Assembly (NCBI GenBank): GCA_029948255.1
Contig: JALIZF010001715.1
Coordinates: 213,501-277,500 of the forward strand
Reading direction: 5' to 3'
DNA: 64,000 bases
Origin: Telmatactis stephensoni
Lineage: Eukaryota; Cnidaria; Anthozoa; Actiniaria; Isophelliidae
A model generated the notes under the pieces. That model was given only the letters and a program-made list of their open reading frames with translations. It searched no databases and had not been told where the DNA came from. The stretch's first letter is position 1. The number at the start of each line of letters is the position of its first letter. Position numbers and translations under genes: made by a program. This document shows, one piece after another, positions 36,801-46,491 of this stretch.

Positions 36801-39428
36801 AGATTTTGAACTCAGACAATCTTTTGAGACTTGACAACCATTCTACACTCCTACTTTAAGGTTTACCACTCATGTTAAATTTTCTATTGTGACATATGGT
36901 ATAAAACTATCTTGTTTTGCAGGACCACTGCAATGAGATGTGAAAGATGTACCAATGTTGTAAAACTTGGCTTTAGACCATCCATTATCCACCAATATTC
37001 TACCTGTACTCTTGGTTATCTTGATATACAAGGGTAAGTACTACAGGGATTATAAGCACTCTGAATACCTGGAATTTGAAATGTTACCAAAATAATAGAT
37101 AATATTAAAGACAACACTGTTATCTTTATTTATTTATTTATTTTTGGTCTTCTTTGCCCTTGCCCAACTTCATTATTTATCTTTTCAGATACCATAATGT
37201 TTAGAGTTCCAATATACCTTTTGAACAATTTGACACTCCACATTTAAAAGTAACTTCATCTAGAATTGCTAGTGGACTGAAAAGTTAACGTCAAGCCTTG
37301 TCAAAAAATTCTGTTGTATGTAATGTATTCCTGTCTTTACCAGGTGTCATCCATTTGATTTGGTCATGGCTGACATTTCTCTTATTGCTGGCTGTCTTGC
37401 CTGTTCTAATGAAACGCCAATAAAGGTGATGCAATGTTCTGTACATCTTATACACATTCTATAGCTAAAAACATATTTAGTTGAAACCCATCCTTTGATG
37501 TTAAAGCCTTATTTTCATGAGCCATGGAGGCAGAAGTGAAAGCAACATGCGTAGAATCAGTGTTGCACTTTCTCACCTAGGTGTGAGAGAAGACAAAGAG
37601 TCCGAGTCTGCGCATTGTTCATGCCATTGTTCATGAAAACCAGGCACAAATTAATGTGTCTTTTGATGAGTCTTTTGATGTTGTCCCTAATATTACACAG
37701 GGAGCCCAATATGGTTCTAATCAAGCTTGGTGCAGCAAGTGCCATCAGAAACTAAAGTTTCAAGTAGAGACAGCACGATTCTTTCAACTAATGCCAACAT
37801 CTGCCTTATCAGGTGCGTAGCTATTTGAAGGTTTTTATTTTCCAAACAAGAGAAATTCATGAATATGCACAAGCCCACAAAAGCGCTATTTGTAGTGTCT
37901 TTGTAGGAAGGATAAAGCAGAGAAACTAAACATAACTACCATAACTGTAGTATGACTGATATTGCTTTGCTCCTTTCATGTTACAATAACATGCATTTCT
38001 ACTTTCAACAGATACCAGTGATGGCCATATACCAATGCCTAAGCGGAAGCCCAAAGCACCAGGACTAAAAGAAGGTTTTCCTTTGCCTGATAAAGGAACT
38101 TGTAAACATTACAAAAAGAGCTATAGATGGCTTAGGTCAGTTGATATCAAAATTGTGTACAGTATGTGTTGATCATCAATGATATCTTTTTATGATAATC
38201 TAAGATGCAGCTCACAAAGTGTGGTATCTCATTTTAAGAGTGCTGGTGTTATTCAGAGTTTACCGTAGTTGGCAAATGTTTCCTAAAAGGAAACCTCTGG
38301 AAGCATTTGTTCAATATTCAGTTGAGCATGGGTGTTTGCAGAGGATAGGACATTTGGATATTTGCATAGGAAATGTACTATACAAGTATGAATATTGTTA
38401 GAGTGACTTTATTGAATCCATGCAAAAAAGGTGACTATTTAGTTTGTACTAGTCGATAAAGAAACAAAAAGAAACAATGGGTTTAGAGTCTACTGCTAAC
38501 TATTATGCGTACTGTTTTTTCACTGGTTATGTTAAACAAAAACACTCTAACTTATCATCGTCATCATCGTCGTCGTCTTCATCATCATTTTTTATCAATA
38601 TACCACATCACGATCAAATGTAAGTTCCTGTAGTGTAGTGTGAAATGGTTGTCATTATCCACAGTTCAAGATAGGATGGATAGCAGAGATTTCTTTTCCT
38701 TGTTGTAGAAGAGAGAAATAAAGAAACTTTTGCAAGGCCAACTGAATAATATGGTTCTAACTTTTAATATTGAGTGTGGCCTAAGTGACGGTTCTTGTTG
38801 TTGTAGATTCCCATGTTGTGGTAAGTGTTATCCATGTGATGTTTGTCATGATGAAGAAGAATCCCACGAGATGAAGTTTGCCACTAGAATGGTGTGTGGT
38901 TTCTGCTCCAAAGAACAGGTACTTTTCCTACTTTGTTCGTTATCATTGGTGTGTAATGGTAAATAAAAAGCTTGCTTTGTTTCTTGTAGCCATACTCACA
39001 ATGTGCTTGTACAGCGTGTGGTTCAGCTACTACTAGAGCTAAAACATCCCACTGGGAGGGTGGAAAGGGATGTCGCAACAAGACTGTAATGAGCAAGTAA
39101 GTACTTACTGTAAGCAACTCTCACCAATTCACTCTCATTCATATCACTCTCTTCTTTTTATCATGGACATCTAAGTTGCCATGGACACACCTTGGTTGTT
39201 ATGGATACACTAGGGTTGCCATGGATACACCTGGGTACAACAAATCTGTGTTGCCATGGACACTCCAGGAGTTTTCATGTTGTGGTTATAAATATTGTCT
39301 TAAGGTTGTATTATTATTGTGTTGCTTTTCATTCTAGGGGAGATGACCAAAAATTTAGAAACACAAGAAAGACAACTTCACGAAAATCACAGGCAAAAAC
39401 AACTTCTGGAAACACTAAACCAAAATAA
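27879..39428 (+). CDS. CCCH, RWD-like and CHY zinc-finger protein
   Basis: Eleven exons join in frame to about 830 aa: 27879-28688, 31655-31714, 35517-35569, 35641-36471, 36923-37033, 37344-37425, 37701-37812, 38012-38135, 38807-38918, 38990-39096 and 39338-39428. Residues 31-50 form a C-x8-C-x5-C-x3-H CCCH finger (CRFYAKTGRC), and a second follows at about 190 (CKFYKSRGGC). Between them are Gln/Glu/Thr-rich repeats (QTTQQEA type). PTDPDW plus PFDIECVLLAVTFPEEYP looks like the middle of an RWD domain. An acidic, disordered region and Cys pairs (ECDKC, MRCERC) follow. The end is a classical CHY zinc finger (CKHY, CCGKCYPCDVCHDEE, CGFCSKEQ, CACTAC). I recall uncharacterised fungal CHY proteins with a comparable layout. 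An exon may be missing between 31714 and 35517, as the RWD half looks short. A polyA signal lies at 39538. Confidence 0.8.
28918..29079. mobile_element. Hairpin MITE in CHY gene intron 1
   Basis: The left arm AAATAATATGGTTACGAGTG, then CAATTTAGAATAAATTTG and GAGTTTTCAAAGA, is repeated inverted at about 29015-29079. A related half-copy (GTGCAATTTGGAATAAATTT) occurs at 17860-17880. Confidence 0.85.
29442..29565. repeat. 62-bp tandem duplication
   Basis: Two back-to-back copies of 62 bp (29442-29503 and 29504-29565) start CGAATGGTTTCGTGAGTG. I see no difference between them, so the duplication is recent. A pentamer run of TAATG units lies shortly before it, near 29316-29336. Confidence 0.93.
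29623..30312. mobile_element. Truncated copy of the 1-kb interspersed repeat (copy C)
   Basis: From GAAAATAGCTTTCAG to GTGAAACGGCTCAG the sequence follows the copies at 33655 and 41706, including CTCGAGATATACCTATATAC and ACATGAACGAAAAAATACAC. It lacks the first about 180 bp and the last about 70 bp, and it is more diverged. Confidence 0.8.
32325..33384. mobile_element. 1,060-bp non-autonomous DNA transposon in CHY intron 2
   Basis: The ends are inverted repeats starting CAGGACAACCC (32325) and ending GGGTTGTCCTG (33384), followed inward by ATTAATAT-rich sequence. AATATA flanks both sides (32319-32324 and 33385-33390). Both ends carry arrays of TAATGGATTATAATAATCC-like units, themselves partly palindromic. 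No ORF is supported, so it depends on a transposase elsewhere. Confidence 0.85.
33655..34649. mobile_element. 1-kb interspersed repeat, copy A
   Basis: About 995 bp align nearly base for base with 41706-42695. The start ACTCGTGCCC and the near-end GGGCACGAGT are inverted copies, and the first 35 bp also fold as a hairpin (CTCGTGCCCAGGCC pairing with GGCCGGGAACGAG). A T-run follows the start. It lies in CHY intron 2. A short minus-strand ORF in it (ATG within ATGCAAGATGGCC context) shows no domain. Confidence 0.85.
35095..35370. mobile_element. 276-bp near-perfect fold-back element in CHY intron 2
   Basis: The left arm (35095-35208) and right arm (about 35254-35370) are reverse complements over about 115 bp with a low mismatch rate. 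They pair GCAATGTCAGTTCTGT with ACAGAATTGACATTGC and AGATTTAAGTTTCA with TGAAACTTAAATCT. The loop is about 45 bp. Confidence 0.88.
36617..36788. mobile_element. 172-bp MITE in CHY intron 4
   Basis: AAGCCTGATTTTTACTAGCG on the left mirrors CTAGTGAAAACTAGGCTT on the right. The subterminal ACATAAGCA and GCAAGCAAC motifs are shared with the element at 50799-51041 and, more weakly, with 37508-37645. Confidence 0.8.
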
Positions 39429-39648
39429 CAAAGTTCATCATCAATCAGATTTAATATACATAATTATATCCAAGACAGATCGTACATCTGACAAACAATT
39501 TGAAAATTGTGCCTATTTTTACAATAATGTATTATCTAATAAATAATATAACTTATAGAAATAAATCCTAAACGTAAGAGGAGTAAGAATAAAAAAAGAT
39601 CTATTCATAACATCAAATGTGCTACATTTCTGCTATTCCATTTATACC

Positions 39649-40629
39649 TCAATAATATTCAAGGTCTCTTTCTGCCATTTCATTACTTCGTTTCATTCTT
39701 GTCAGATCTACCAGTTCTCTTTTCTGCCGCTCTATGACCTTATTCAAAGCAACAAGATCTTTAGCCATTGCAATACTTCTAGCTTTCAGTCTTTCTACCT
39801 CGTTTTCCATTCTCAACGAAGTCTCCATGCTGTCGGCTTTGATTCTTTCAGCATCGGTTACTATGTTTCTCAAATATCTGTTTCCATGGGAACCTGCTGG
39901 GCTGCTTGCTCGTGGAGACTGGTAGCCACTATCACGTCCACTAAGACGTTGTCTGGGGGGTTCTGGTCTCGGTCGGGGAGGGTCTGGTGGTCTTCTGATT
40001 TCTTGGAGTTTTTCACGAGCTTTTTCATGTAAGAAGTCAGTGTCGTACAAGTAGTCTGTGATGTCATCGTAAATGTCTTCTAAATCCTGGATTTCCTCTT
40101 TGTGATTTCCACGCATGCGTCGAACTATGGCTAAGGACCTGCATAAAAAATTGGTGTAAAACCTTTATAATTGCACTTTTGTAACTGATGTAAATTTTTA
40201 TAGTCATAGAATACTGTAGTGAGTGTGTCATCGTCATCAGTTTCATGAGGCTGTAAACGAACACGCTCACATAACATATGCAATGCCTGACCCGCCGTTT
40301 ACAGATGTAATATCAGAAGCTCGTTACCTTCCAATAGAACTATGCAGTACTTGTAACTCATTCCTCCAATCTAAGAAATAGACTATCTTTTCTTCCAAAG
40401 ACAAATCGTCTGGATCAGGACAGCTGTCAGCATTCTCTCTTGTAACCAAGGTTTCTTCCACGACGTCTTGTAGTTCTTCTAGTTCACGAACTAATCTGTC
40501 TCGTGTGTGTCGTTTTTGTTTCTGGGTCTTTAGCCATGTGGTTAGAGTAGATTGTACTGTGTGTATGTCTTGTTGAACACCGAGAAAGTCAGAGAGAACT
40601 GGACAGCAATGGCTATTTGTACATGTCAT
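39649..40629 (-). CDS. Coiled-coil protein, two exons, 263 aa
   Basis: Exon 1 runs 40629-40328 and exon 2 40138-39649, joined in frame at GGAAG/G. The start is the first ATG (MTCTNSHCC). The upstream open frame has only a GTG. Residues about 1-100 contain a helical stretch (RLVRELEELQDVVEE) and an acidic DPDDLSLEEK. The middle is Pro/Arg-rich (PPDPPRPRPEPPRQR) and Ser-rich. The last 80 residues form a long coiled coil (RMENEVERLKARSIAMAKDL) ending ERDLEYY. There is no signal peptide or membrane segment. I do not recognise a vertebrate orthologue. The gene is tail to tail with the CHY gene, whose stop is 221 bp away. Confidence 0.75.
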
Positions 40630-43134
40630 GTTAGCTGAACTAACACTAAGATCAAGCACAAAATCTATTCTCACTCGATAATTTATTAATTAGTTTAAGG
40701 GTAACTTGTGGTTTTTGCTCCCATGGTCGTACAAAAGGGTTTTCTCGGGGTTCTAACATGAATATCCAATAAATAGCTTTACCTCATAGTTTCAAAGGAC
40801 TATTAGAAATCTTCTGATTGGTATCTGAAACAGTTTCAGTATTTATTCACAAATCAAAAGGAGACAAAAGAAAAAGAAATCTATCGAAAAAACTACCACT
40901 TTGGTTTCGCAAAATGTTTTCAAGTTCACCTTCCCCTGGCGACGGCAATTTGTTGAGTAGAACTTGTTTTATTTTCATTAAGGGTAGAAAAATTGAGAAA
41001 AACAGCTTTCTATTTTGAGGGCTGCTTAATCTAGTCCTTTAACGGAATAATGAAATCGAAGCAGAAAAAGTGGTTCTTTCTTGGTGTTGCAGTGCACCTG
41101 AGCCATGAAGACAACAAAACAATAGCCAAACGCTCCAAAGAACTTTGAATAAAACAGTACCCGGTACAGTACAAAGAACTGTAACTCTGGATACAATCAA
41201 TACATTCTGCAACACCAGGATCCGAAAAAGCATTTATAAAATATCGGCTTGAAACATGAAACTCAAATATGCTTGCATTTAAGTCGAAAACGTTCGAGTT
41301 TTAAGGGTTTTGCCGATCATTTCTAGTCTTTTTTTCAATTTATGAAACTCAAATACTCAGGCAGATAGTTGTGCTTCTTCCACGTTGATTTAACTTTATT
41401 TACGAAAGACTTTATCTCGTTAGAGTAGATTTCATATGACTGTGAAAACGGCACCGCACGGTCACGGCGCGGTTACGGCAGGAATTTCGAATGTTTTTAT
41501 AGACAACACGGCACTGACACAGTCACGGCACGGAGCGGCACGTTTCACACTCATACGAAATCTGTTCTATTCATTCCTTGATGACGGACGGAAGGTCCAA
41601 AACCAAAAGCTTGGAATAAATAGTTAAATCAGCGTGGTCGAAGCACAATCTTCTGAATATGATTCCCGCCACCTACTACAAAGAAATTCTAAACACAAAT
41701 ACTATTTACTCGTGCCCAGGCCTTTAGGCCGGGAACGAGTTTTAAACTGCAAATGTTTTTTTTTTTTCCTCTGTTCGTCCTGAGGGACCTCTGATTGGTT
41801 AAGAACGTAAAAACAATGCCCTTCATTCATCACCTTTGAGCTACAGCGAACGCAAGCCAGGAACTTTAGGAATGCAAGATGGCCGACTACAAAGAAAATA
41901 GCTTTCAGAGACAGGCTTTTCCTGCAGTAGAACAATGTAATTTGGAGCTTTTAACTCGAGATATACCTATATACTTATATGAGCTTCAGAATGGGCTGTT
42001 ATTTTGAGCTTCATCTCCAATACTTTGACCAAATATCGAACTCTAAATGGAGTACTTGAAAGCCGAGGCCCTCGCGATAACGACTATTTCCTATGAGCTG
42101 GAAAACTACGAATTTCTCATCCTACATGTTGCTAAACGAACATACATAGAAGCAAGTCAATTATATTCCTCATTCAAGCGTTCAAGAGATCTTGAGAGGT
42201 TTTTGTAGTGAATTTTAATTTAATATCGGAATGGCATGAAACTAGATTCCATTGACCTTGTATTTCGCGTTTGGTCACGTAACGTCTTTTATTCATATAT
42301 AACATCCGAAACATGAACGAAAAAATACACGATTTGTTATTGTGTCAAATATGCCGTTGTAGAAGTCTTAACAGCAAACAATTGAGATATATAGTGAAAT
42401 AAGAAGTTGAATATAAAACTGGTATATTTTTGCATGTTGGAGATATCTAATACCTATGCATGATAATAGAAAGACAAAGGCACTAATAGCTGTTGACAGA
42501 CAAACTGACTAATCAAGATATTTTTTAGTTTAAGTTAGCCGATTCAAAAAGGGTCATTTGTTACGGTTAGCTATTTCCCGGAATGGTGAAGAATGCGTGA
42601 AACGGCTAGGGGAAGAATACGAACAGAGCCGGTCATTGGAGCCTCTCTTAAAAAGGGCTCCAGGGGCACGAGTGAACGCACGTGTGCGTCTAGTTGTTCA
42701 ATTGTTTCAGAATATATTCCGATTACAGTGAACTGGCAAAACAAATTATCTAACTACAGTGTAAAGCTTTATCTCGTGTACAGCGTGGATTAGCGTGGAA
42801 TTACGTCTGTGTTCAGGCATGGATTATAATGAACTTGATAATAAACTTTGCTAGCAAACGAGGTTTGGTTCCAGGAAAAATGGCTCAGTAAAGAATAAAA
42901 TAGAAAAACTGTTTTCTTTATCTCCTGCTCTTGTTTTGTCTTTTCTTATTGGAAAACTTGCATGTTTCACTAATCTTTTGAGTCTGAACACTAATGCATA
43001 CTGACCAAAGCCGACTTCTGGCCACAGATTCGCATTTTTTTCTTTCTGAAACTGCTAATATCATCCTTCCTTCCACTGGTTAATGTCAACCAACACTGAA
43101 CAACTAGTCCCATACATCAGTAAGACATGCATAG
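40630..43134. other. Intergenic region holding repeat copy B
   Basis: No gene is supported. A small inverted repeat of MITE type spans about 41437-41561 (ATGACTGTGAAAACGGCACC against GCGGCACGTTTCACACTCAT). The 1-kb repeat copy B at 41706-42695 has its own entry. Confidence 0.5.
41706..42695. mobile_element. 1-kb interspersed repeat, copy B
   Basis: Nearly identical to 33655-34649, in the same orientation, with small indels. It shares the start ACTCGTGCCCAGGCCTTTAG and the end GTGTGCGTCTAGTT. The high similarity of two copies 8 kb apart points to recent mobility or gene conversion. Confidence 0.87.
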
Positions 43135-43464
43135 CTAGTTGTATCCTTTCCAAGCATACGTATTAACTGCACCTTGTGGATTCATTGAACCTGTTCTATT
43201 TGAATCAGTCACATTTCTCTCAGCATTCCGTGTTAATCTTTCTACAATTTGGTCTACGTCGCCGCCGTCAATATCCTGTGGTTCAACCTTAGCCTTTCGA
43301 TCAAGTCTTGGTTGTTTCTTGTCATTTCTGTTCACGTAATCATACACGTATAATCTTTGTACCATTGCATCAATTTGTTTACTTGAAGCTTTTTGATGTC
43401 CCATGAGAAAGTCAGGATTTCTTTCTTTAGGATGTGTGATCGTTCCCCAAGGTTTCTTTGCCAT
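43135..43464 (-). CDS. Small paralogue cluster, member 1 (109 aa)
   Basis: A single-exon ORF starts MAKKPWGTITHPKERNP. This ATG is chosen over an in-frame one 29 codons upstream because the neighbouring paralogue begins with the matching RRPWGTIEKPP. Two copies of a repeated motif are visible: GHQKASSKQIDAMVQRLYV, and DVDQIVERLTRN followed by a degenerate NVTDSNRTGSM. The end is VNTYAWKGYN. Basic and polar, with no signal peptide or membrane segment. The function is unknown to me. It is the most diverged of the four. Confidence 0.72.
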   Translation of the reverse strand: MAKKPWGTITHPKERNPDFLMGHQKASSKQIDAMVQRLYVYDYVNRNDKKQPRLDRKAKVEPQDIDGGDVDQIVERLTRNAERNVTDSNRTGSMNPQGAVNTYAWKGYN

Positions 43465-44162
43465 TTTGAGCACGTAAAACACTACAAGCTGCAGAGTATA
43501 CAATTTCCTGTCTCGTAGCCATGGCAACCGATCTGACCTCGAATCCATCATTTACATAGTGATGTCTGAAGAGTCACACACAATTCACATTTGAGCTCAT
43601 GTTTTGAGCAACACTTTATTACTGGTGTCGTTATTTTGTATTTCAGATTGAAACTAGTTACAATGCACGCAACAAAATATACAATGAGCTGATTTCCTGA
43701 AGCCATTCTGTCGCGAGGAACCACAAATTTGAATTTGTAGTGTCTTTTGCGACAGAAAAGTGCTTATACCCAACTTTCACGCGGTTTACTCGCGTCCTAA
43801 CTTATACTGGGCCTAAACTATCAAACTTTGTTTAATACAAGAGATTGAACGAAAGATACGATTAAAGACCAGTTGCTTGTGATTTTGTTTTCGTGTTTAT
43901 TAATTGATGTTTCAAAGTCACAAGAATTATTATGACAGCTTAAATAAGGGCTCGACCATCTCATCTGTCGAAAATGAGCTCTTCTGATTTAGTTGTTTGT
44001 TTTTTAACCTAAACTGAAACACTGAAATTCGATCTAAGCTTTCTTTCCTTAAATACTGTTATAGGATAATTTATATATTTATACCAACTAATGCCTTAGA
44101 ATTCATTATGCAAATAAAAGATCCAAATTCAAGTCTTTTCAGTTGCATAACAGTCACTGAAG

Positions 44163-44522
44163 TCATGGGCTTTCTTCCCCACATAAGATAGCTTGATAAT
44201 TCTTTCCATGCCAAGCATAAGAGTTCAACACGTTACCCCAATCCTTTCTATGTTCACCAATTCGTGATCTGTCTGGTGTTTTAGGTAAATTTTCTTCTTT
44301 ATTAGCAAGCCTAGCAACCATGGCTTTGATGCCATCTTTGTCTAACTCTCTTTCAACTTGAGTTTTTTTACGGCTTGAGCTGTGTTGACCTGGAGTCTTT
44401 TTCGGTTGGCTTAGTCTTTCTACTACATTTTCTATTTCGTCTGCTTCTAGTTTCTGGTATCCAAGACCAAAAGGTGGTTTTTCAATGGTTCCCCAAGGCC
44501 GTCTGATGTTGATAGGCGCCAT
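44163..44522 (-). CDS. Small paralogue cluster, member 2 (119 aa)
   Basis: A single-exon ORF starts MAPINIRRPWGTIEKPP. The repeated motif appears as KLEADEIENVVERLSQ and as DGIKAMVARLANKEENLPKT, followed by PDRSRIGEH and the conserved end VLNSYAWHGKNY. It reads the same way as member 1, with 698 bp between, and is divergent from member 3. The start codons of members 2 and 3 are 466 bp apart, which may be a shared promoter. Function unknown. Confidence 0.78.
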   Translation of the reverse strand: MAPINIRRPWGTIEKPPFGLGYQKLEADEIENVVERLSQPKKTPGQHSSSRKKTQVERELDKDGIKAMVARLANKEENLPKTPDRSRIGEHRKDWGNVLNSYAWHGKNYQAILCGEESP

Positions 44523-44988
44523 TATTACAGTTGCTAATGCTGTGCCAACAGCGTGTGATAATTACTCTTCTAAACACACCTGTTTCTTTTTGTTCCAACT
44601 TATATATGATGTCTTGCAGAGATGCACTGTGATTTAGTAATGCTCTAGTCTACTAGTGAACAATTCAGGCAACTCAAAATGGTTGCTTTATCTTCTCCAG
44701 GTCAAGACGTCACGCGTGACATCAATAATTGTTTTCTGCGTTAATGTATGATAATATATGTGCATTGCTTAATACTTTAGATGGATCATTTCCCAAAGGG
44801 TTTATAAGATGAATATACAGTGTTAAAAGACGTCATAATTCATTTAGTATAATGATGGCCTATTAGCGAGATAGTAATGGAGATTTAAGCTACGATACTC
44901 ACTTGGTGATTCGATCAACACTGGAAACACAAGCGGTTCACCTGTATCCAGGCCACAAAGAATTGTTAAAACGTTTTCCACTGTGAAA

Positions 44989-45309
44989 ATGTCTTGGACT
45001 TACGCAAACTATATCAAGTACCCTCAAAAACCTTACAAACCAGGACACCAAAAACTTGCAAAGGAAGAAGTGGAGGGAATTGTAGAAAGACTAAACGTGA
45101 ATAAAGTTTATCACGAAGGAGGAGGCGCTCCATTAGATTGTACTGATCAGAGGAAGCTAACTCCTGAACAAGTAGATAAGTTACTGGAAAGGATTGCTGA
45201 TAAAGATGTTAACATGGCTAAGACTCCTGATCGGCAGAGAACCGGCGCTGATAACTATTTTAATGCTTGGAAGGCTAATGTTATCATTACCAACATGTGG
45301 AAGTCTTGA
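44989..45309 (+). CDS. Small paralogue cluster, member 3 (106 aa)
   Basis: A single-exon ORF starts MSWTYANYIKYPQKP, matching the N-terminus of member 4. It carries GHQKLAKEEVEGIVERLNV and then LTPEQVDKLLERIADKDVNM with AKTPDRQRTGAD and FNAWK. The 5' in-frame GTG upstream is ignored. A polyA signal AATAAA occurs at 45694. Function unknown. The repeated short helices suggest a structural or adaptor role, perhaps in cilia; that is only a guess from the style of the family. Confidence 0.8.
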   Translation: MSWTYANYIKYPQKPYKPGHQKLAKEEVEGIVERLNVNKVYHEGGGAPLDCTDQRKLTPEQVDKLLERIADKDVNMAKTPDRQRTGADNYFNAWKANVIITNMWKS

Positions 45310-45585
45310 CCATACATCAACTGGGGTTGCAATGATACTGCAAAAAGATATTCCAAGCATGGATGGTGTTGCATGTTAAACATTGCTGGTTTAATGGCTA
45401 AACTAGCGTCGACCCCTGCATTTATATGGAATCAACTGTTTTGTAGACGTACTCGTCGCGAGTGTGTGAACAGACACTGTTGGTTTTTAATATGTTTTGA
45501 GTTTTCATACTGGAGCAAATTAATGCGTGATCACTTGTAGGAAAAAATTCTTAGAGTGATATGGTGGTTATAAACTTGCATGCGT

Positions 45586-45665
45586 TTGTAATAGTTTTCT
45601 TTTATAAAGAGAATACTAAAAAAAGTTGTAATAGTTTTCTTTTATAAAGAGAATACTAAAAAAGT
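45586..45665. repeat. 40-bp tandem duplication downstream of member 3
   Basis: Two back-to-back copies start TTGTAATAGTTTTCTTTTAT (45586-45625 and 45626-45665), with no or almost no differences. They lie within the probable 3' untranslated region of member 3. Confidence 0.9.
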
Positions 45666-46149
45666 TGTAGTTTTCAAAGGAAAGTCTTATTCAAATAAAG
45701 TTTTTGCAAGGCTAATAGGTTCAGTTAATGAGGCACTGTTGCAACAACCATCTACAAACAACACATGAATAGGATGGGATTAACACCATCTAAACCCTGC
45801 TAAAACCAATCTAAAGAAGTGTAAATTAGAGCAACCATAGCCTGCAGCCCTATTGTAAAGATATCCAATCATCAAACAGACTATAAGCCTATTGGTGCTG
45901 GTAGTAAGATGATGTGTTTGATATATAGCTGCTGGCAATTTTACTACAAGTGATGGAATGGCAGATGTTTCAGTTCTCCCAAAAGTTTTCATATTGCAGG
46001 TTTATTTGACAGGTTTATTTGAGTGAACACTGACAACACCTTAATCTCTACGTGAAACTATTGTTTGTGGTGTCCAGAGTCTTTTAATCGCGTAATTGAA
46101 TCATCACTGCATTATCACTGGACCATCATAAAGTCATACAGTAAACAAT

Positions 46150-46491
46150 ATGTCGTGGATTCATAGCAACTACATCCAGTATCCCGAAGGAAAACTATCA
46201 CTAGGACACAAACAACTACCACCTGACCAAGTCGAAGCCATAGTGGACAGACTGTATGTAGTGAAAACAAATGAAGAGAAGAAAGCTCCTTCTAAAACGT
46301 GTACAATGTCAAGGCAAGAAATCGAACAGATGGTTGAAAGGCTGGCAGACAAGGATAAGAATCTAGGAAAAACACCTGAGCGAAATAGAACAGGTGCAGA
46401 TAAAGAGATGGGAATTGTGAACACGTATGCATGGAGAAATGGTGAAATTGTACGACATCAGCTGCACAGTGGAGATGGAAACTTTTACTGA
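46150..46491 (+). CDS. Small paralogue cluster, member 4 (113 aa)
   Basis: A single-exon ORF starts MSWIHSNYIQYPEGKLSLGH. The repeated motif appears as LPPDQVEAIVDRLYVVK and as QEIEQMVERLADKDKNLGKT, followed by PERNRTGADKEMG and the conserved VNTYAWRNGE. It is the clearest version of the family consensus: two V-E/D-R-L helices, then KTP-D/E-R-x-R-T-G, then N-T/S-Y-A-W. Function unknown. Confidence 0.8.
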   Translation: MSWIHSNYIQYPEGKLSLGHKQLPPDQVEAIVDRLYVVKTNEEKKAPSKTCTMSRQEIEQMVERLADKDKNLGKTPERNRTGADKEMGIVNTYAWRNGEIVRHQLHSGDGNFY

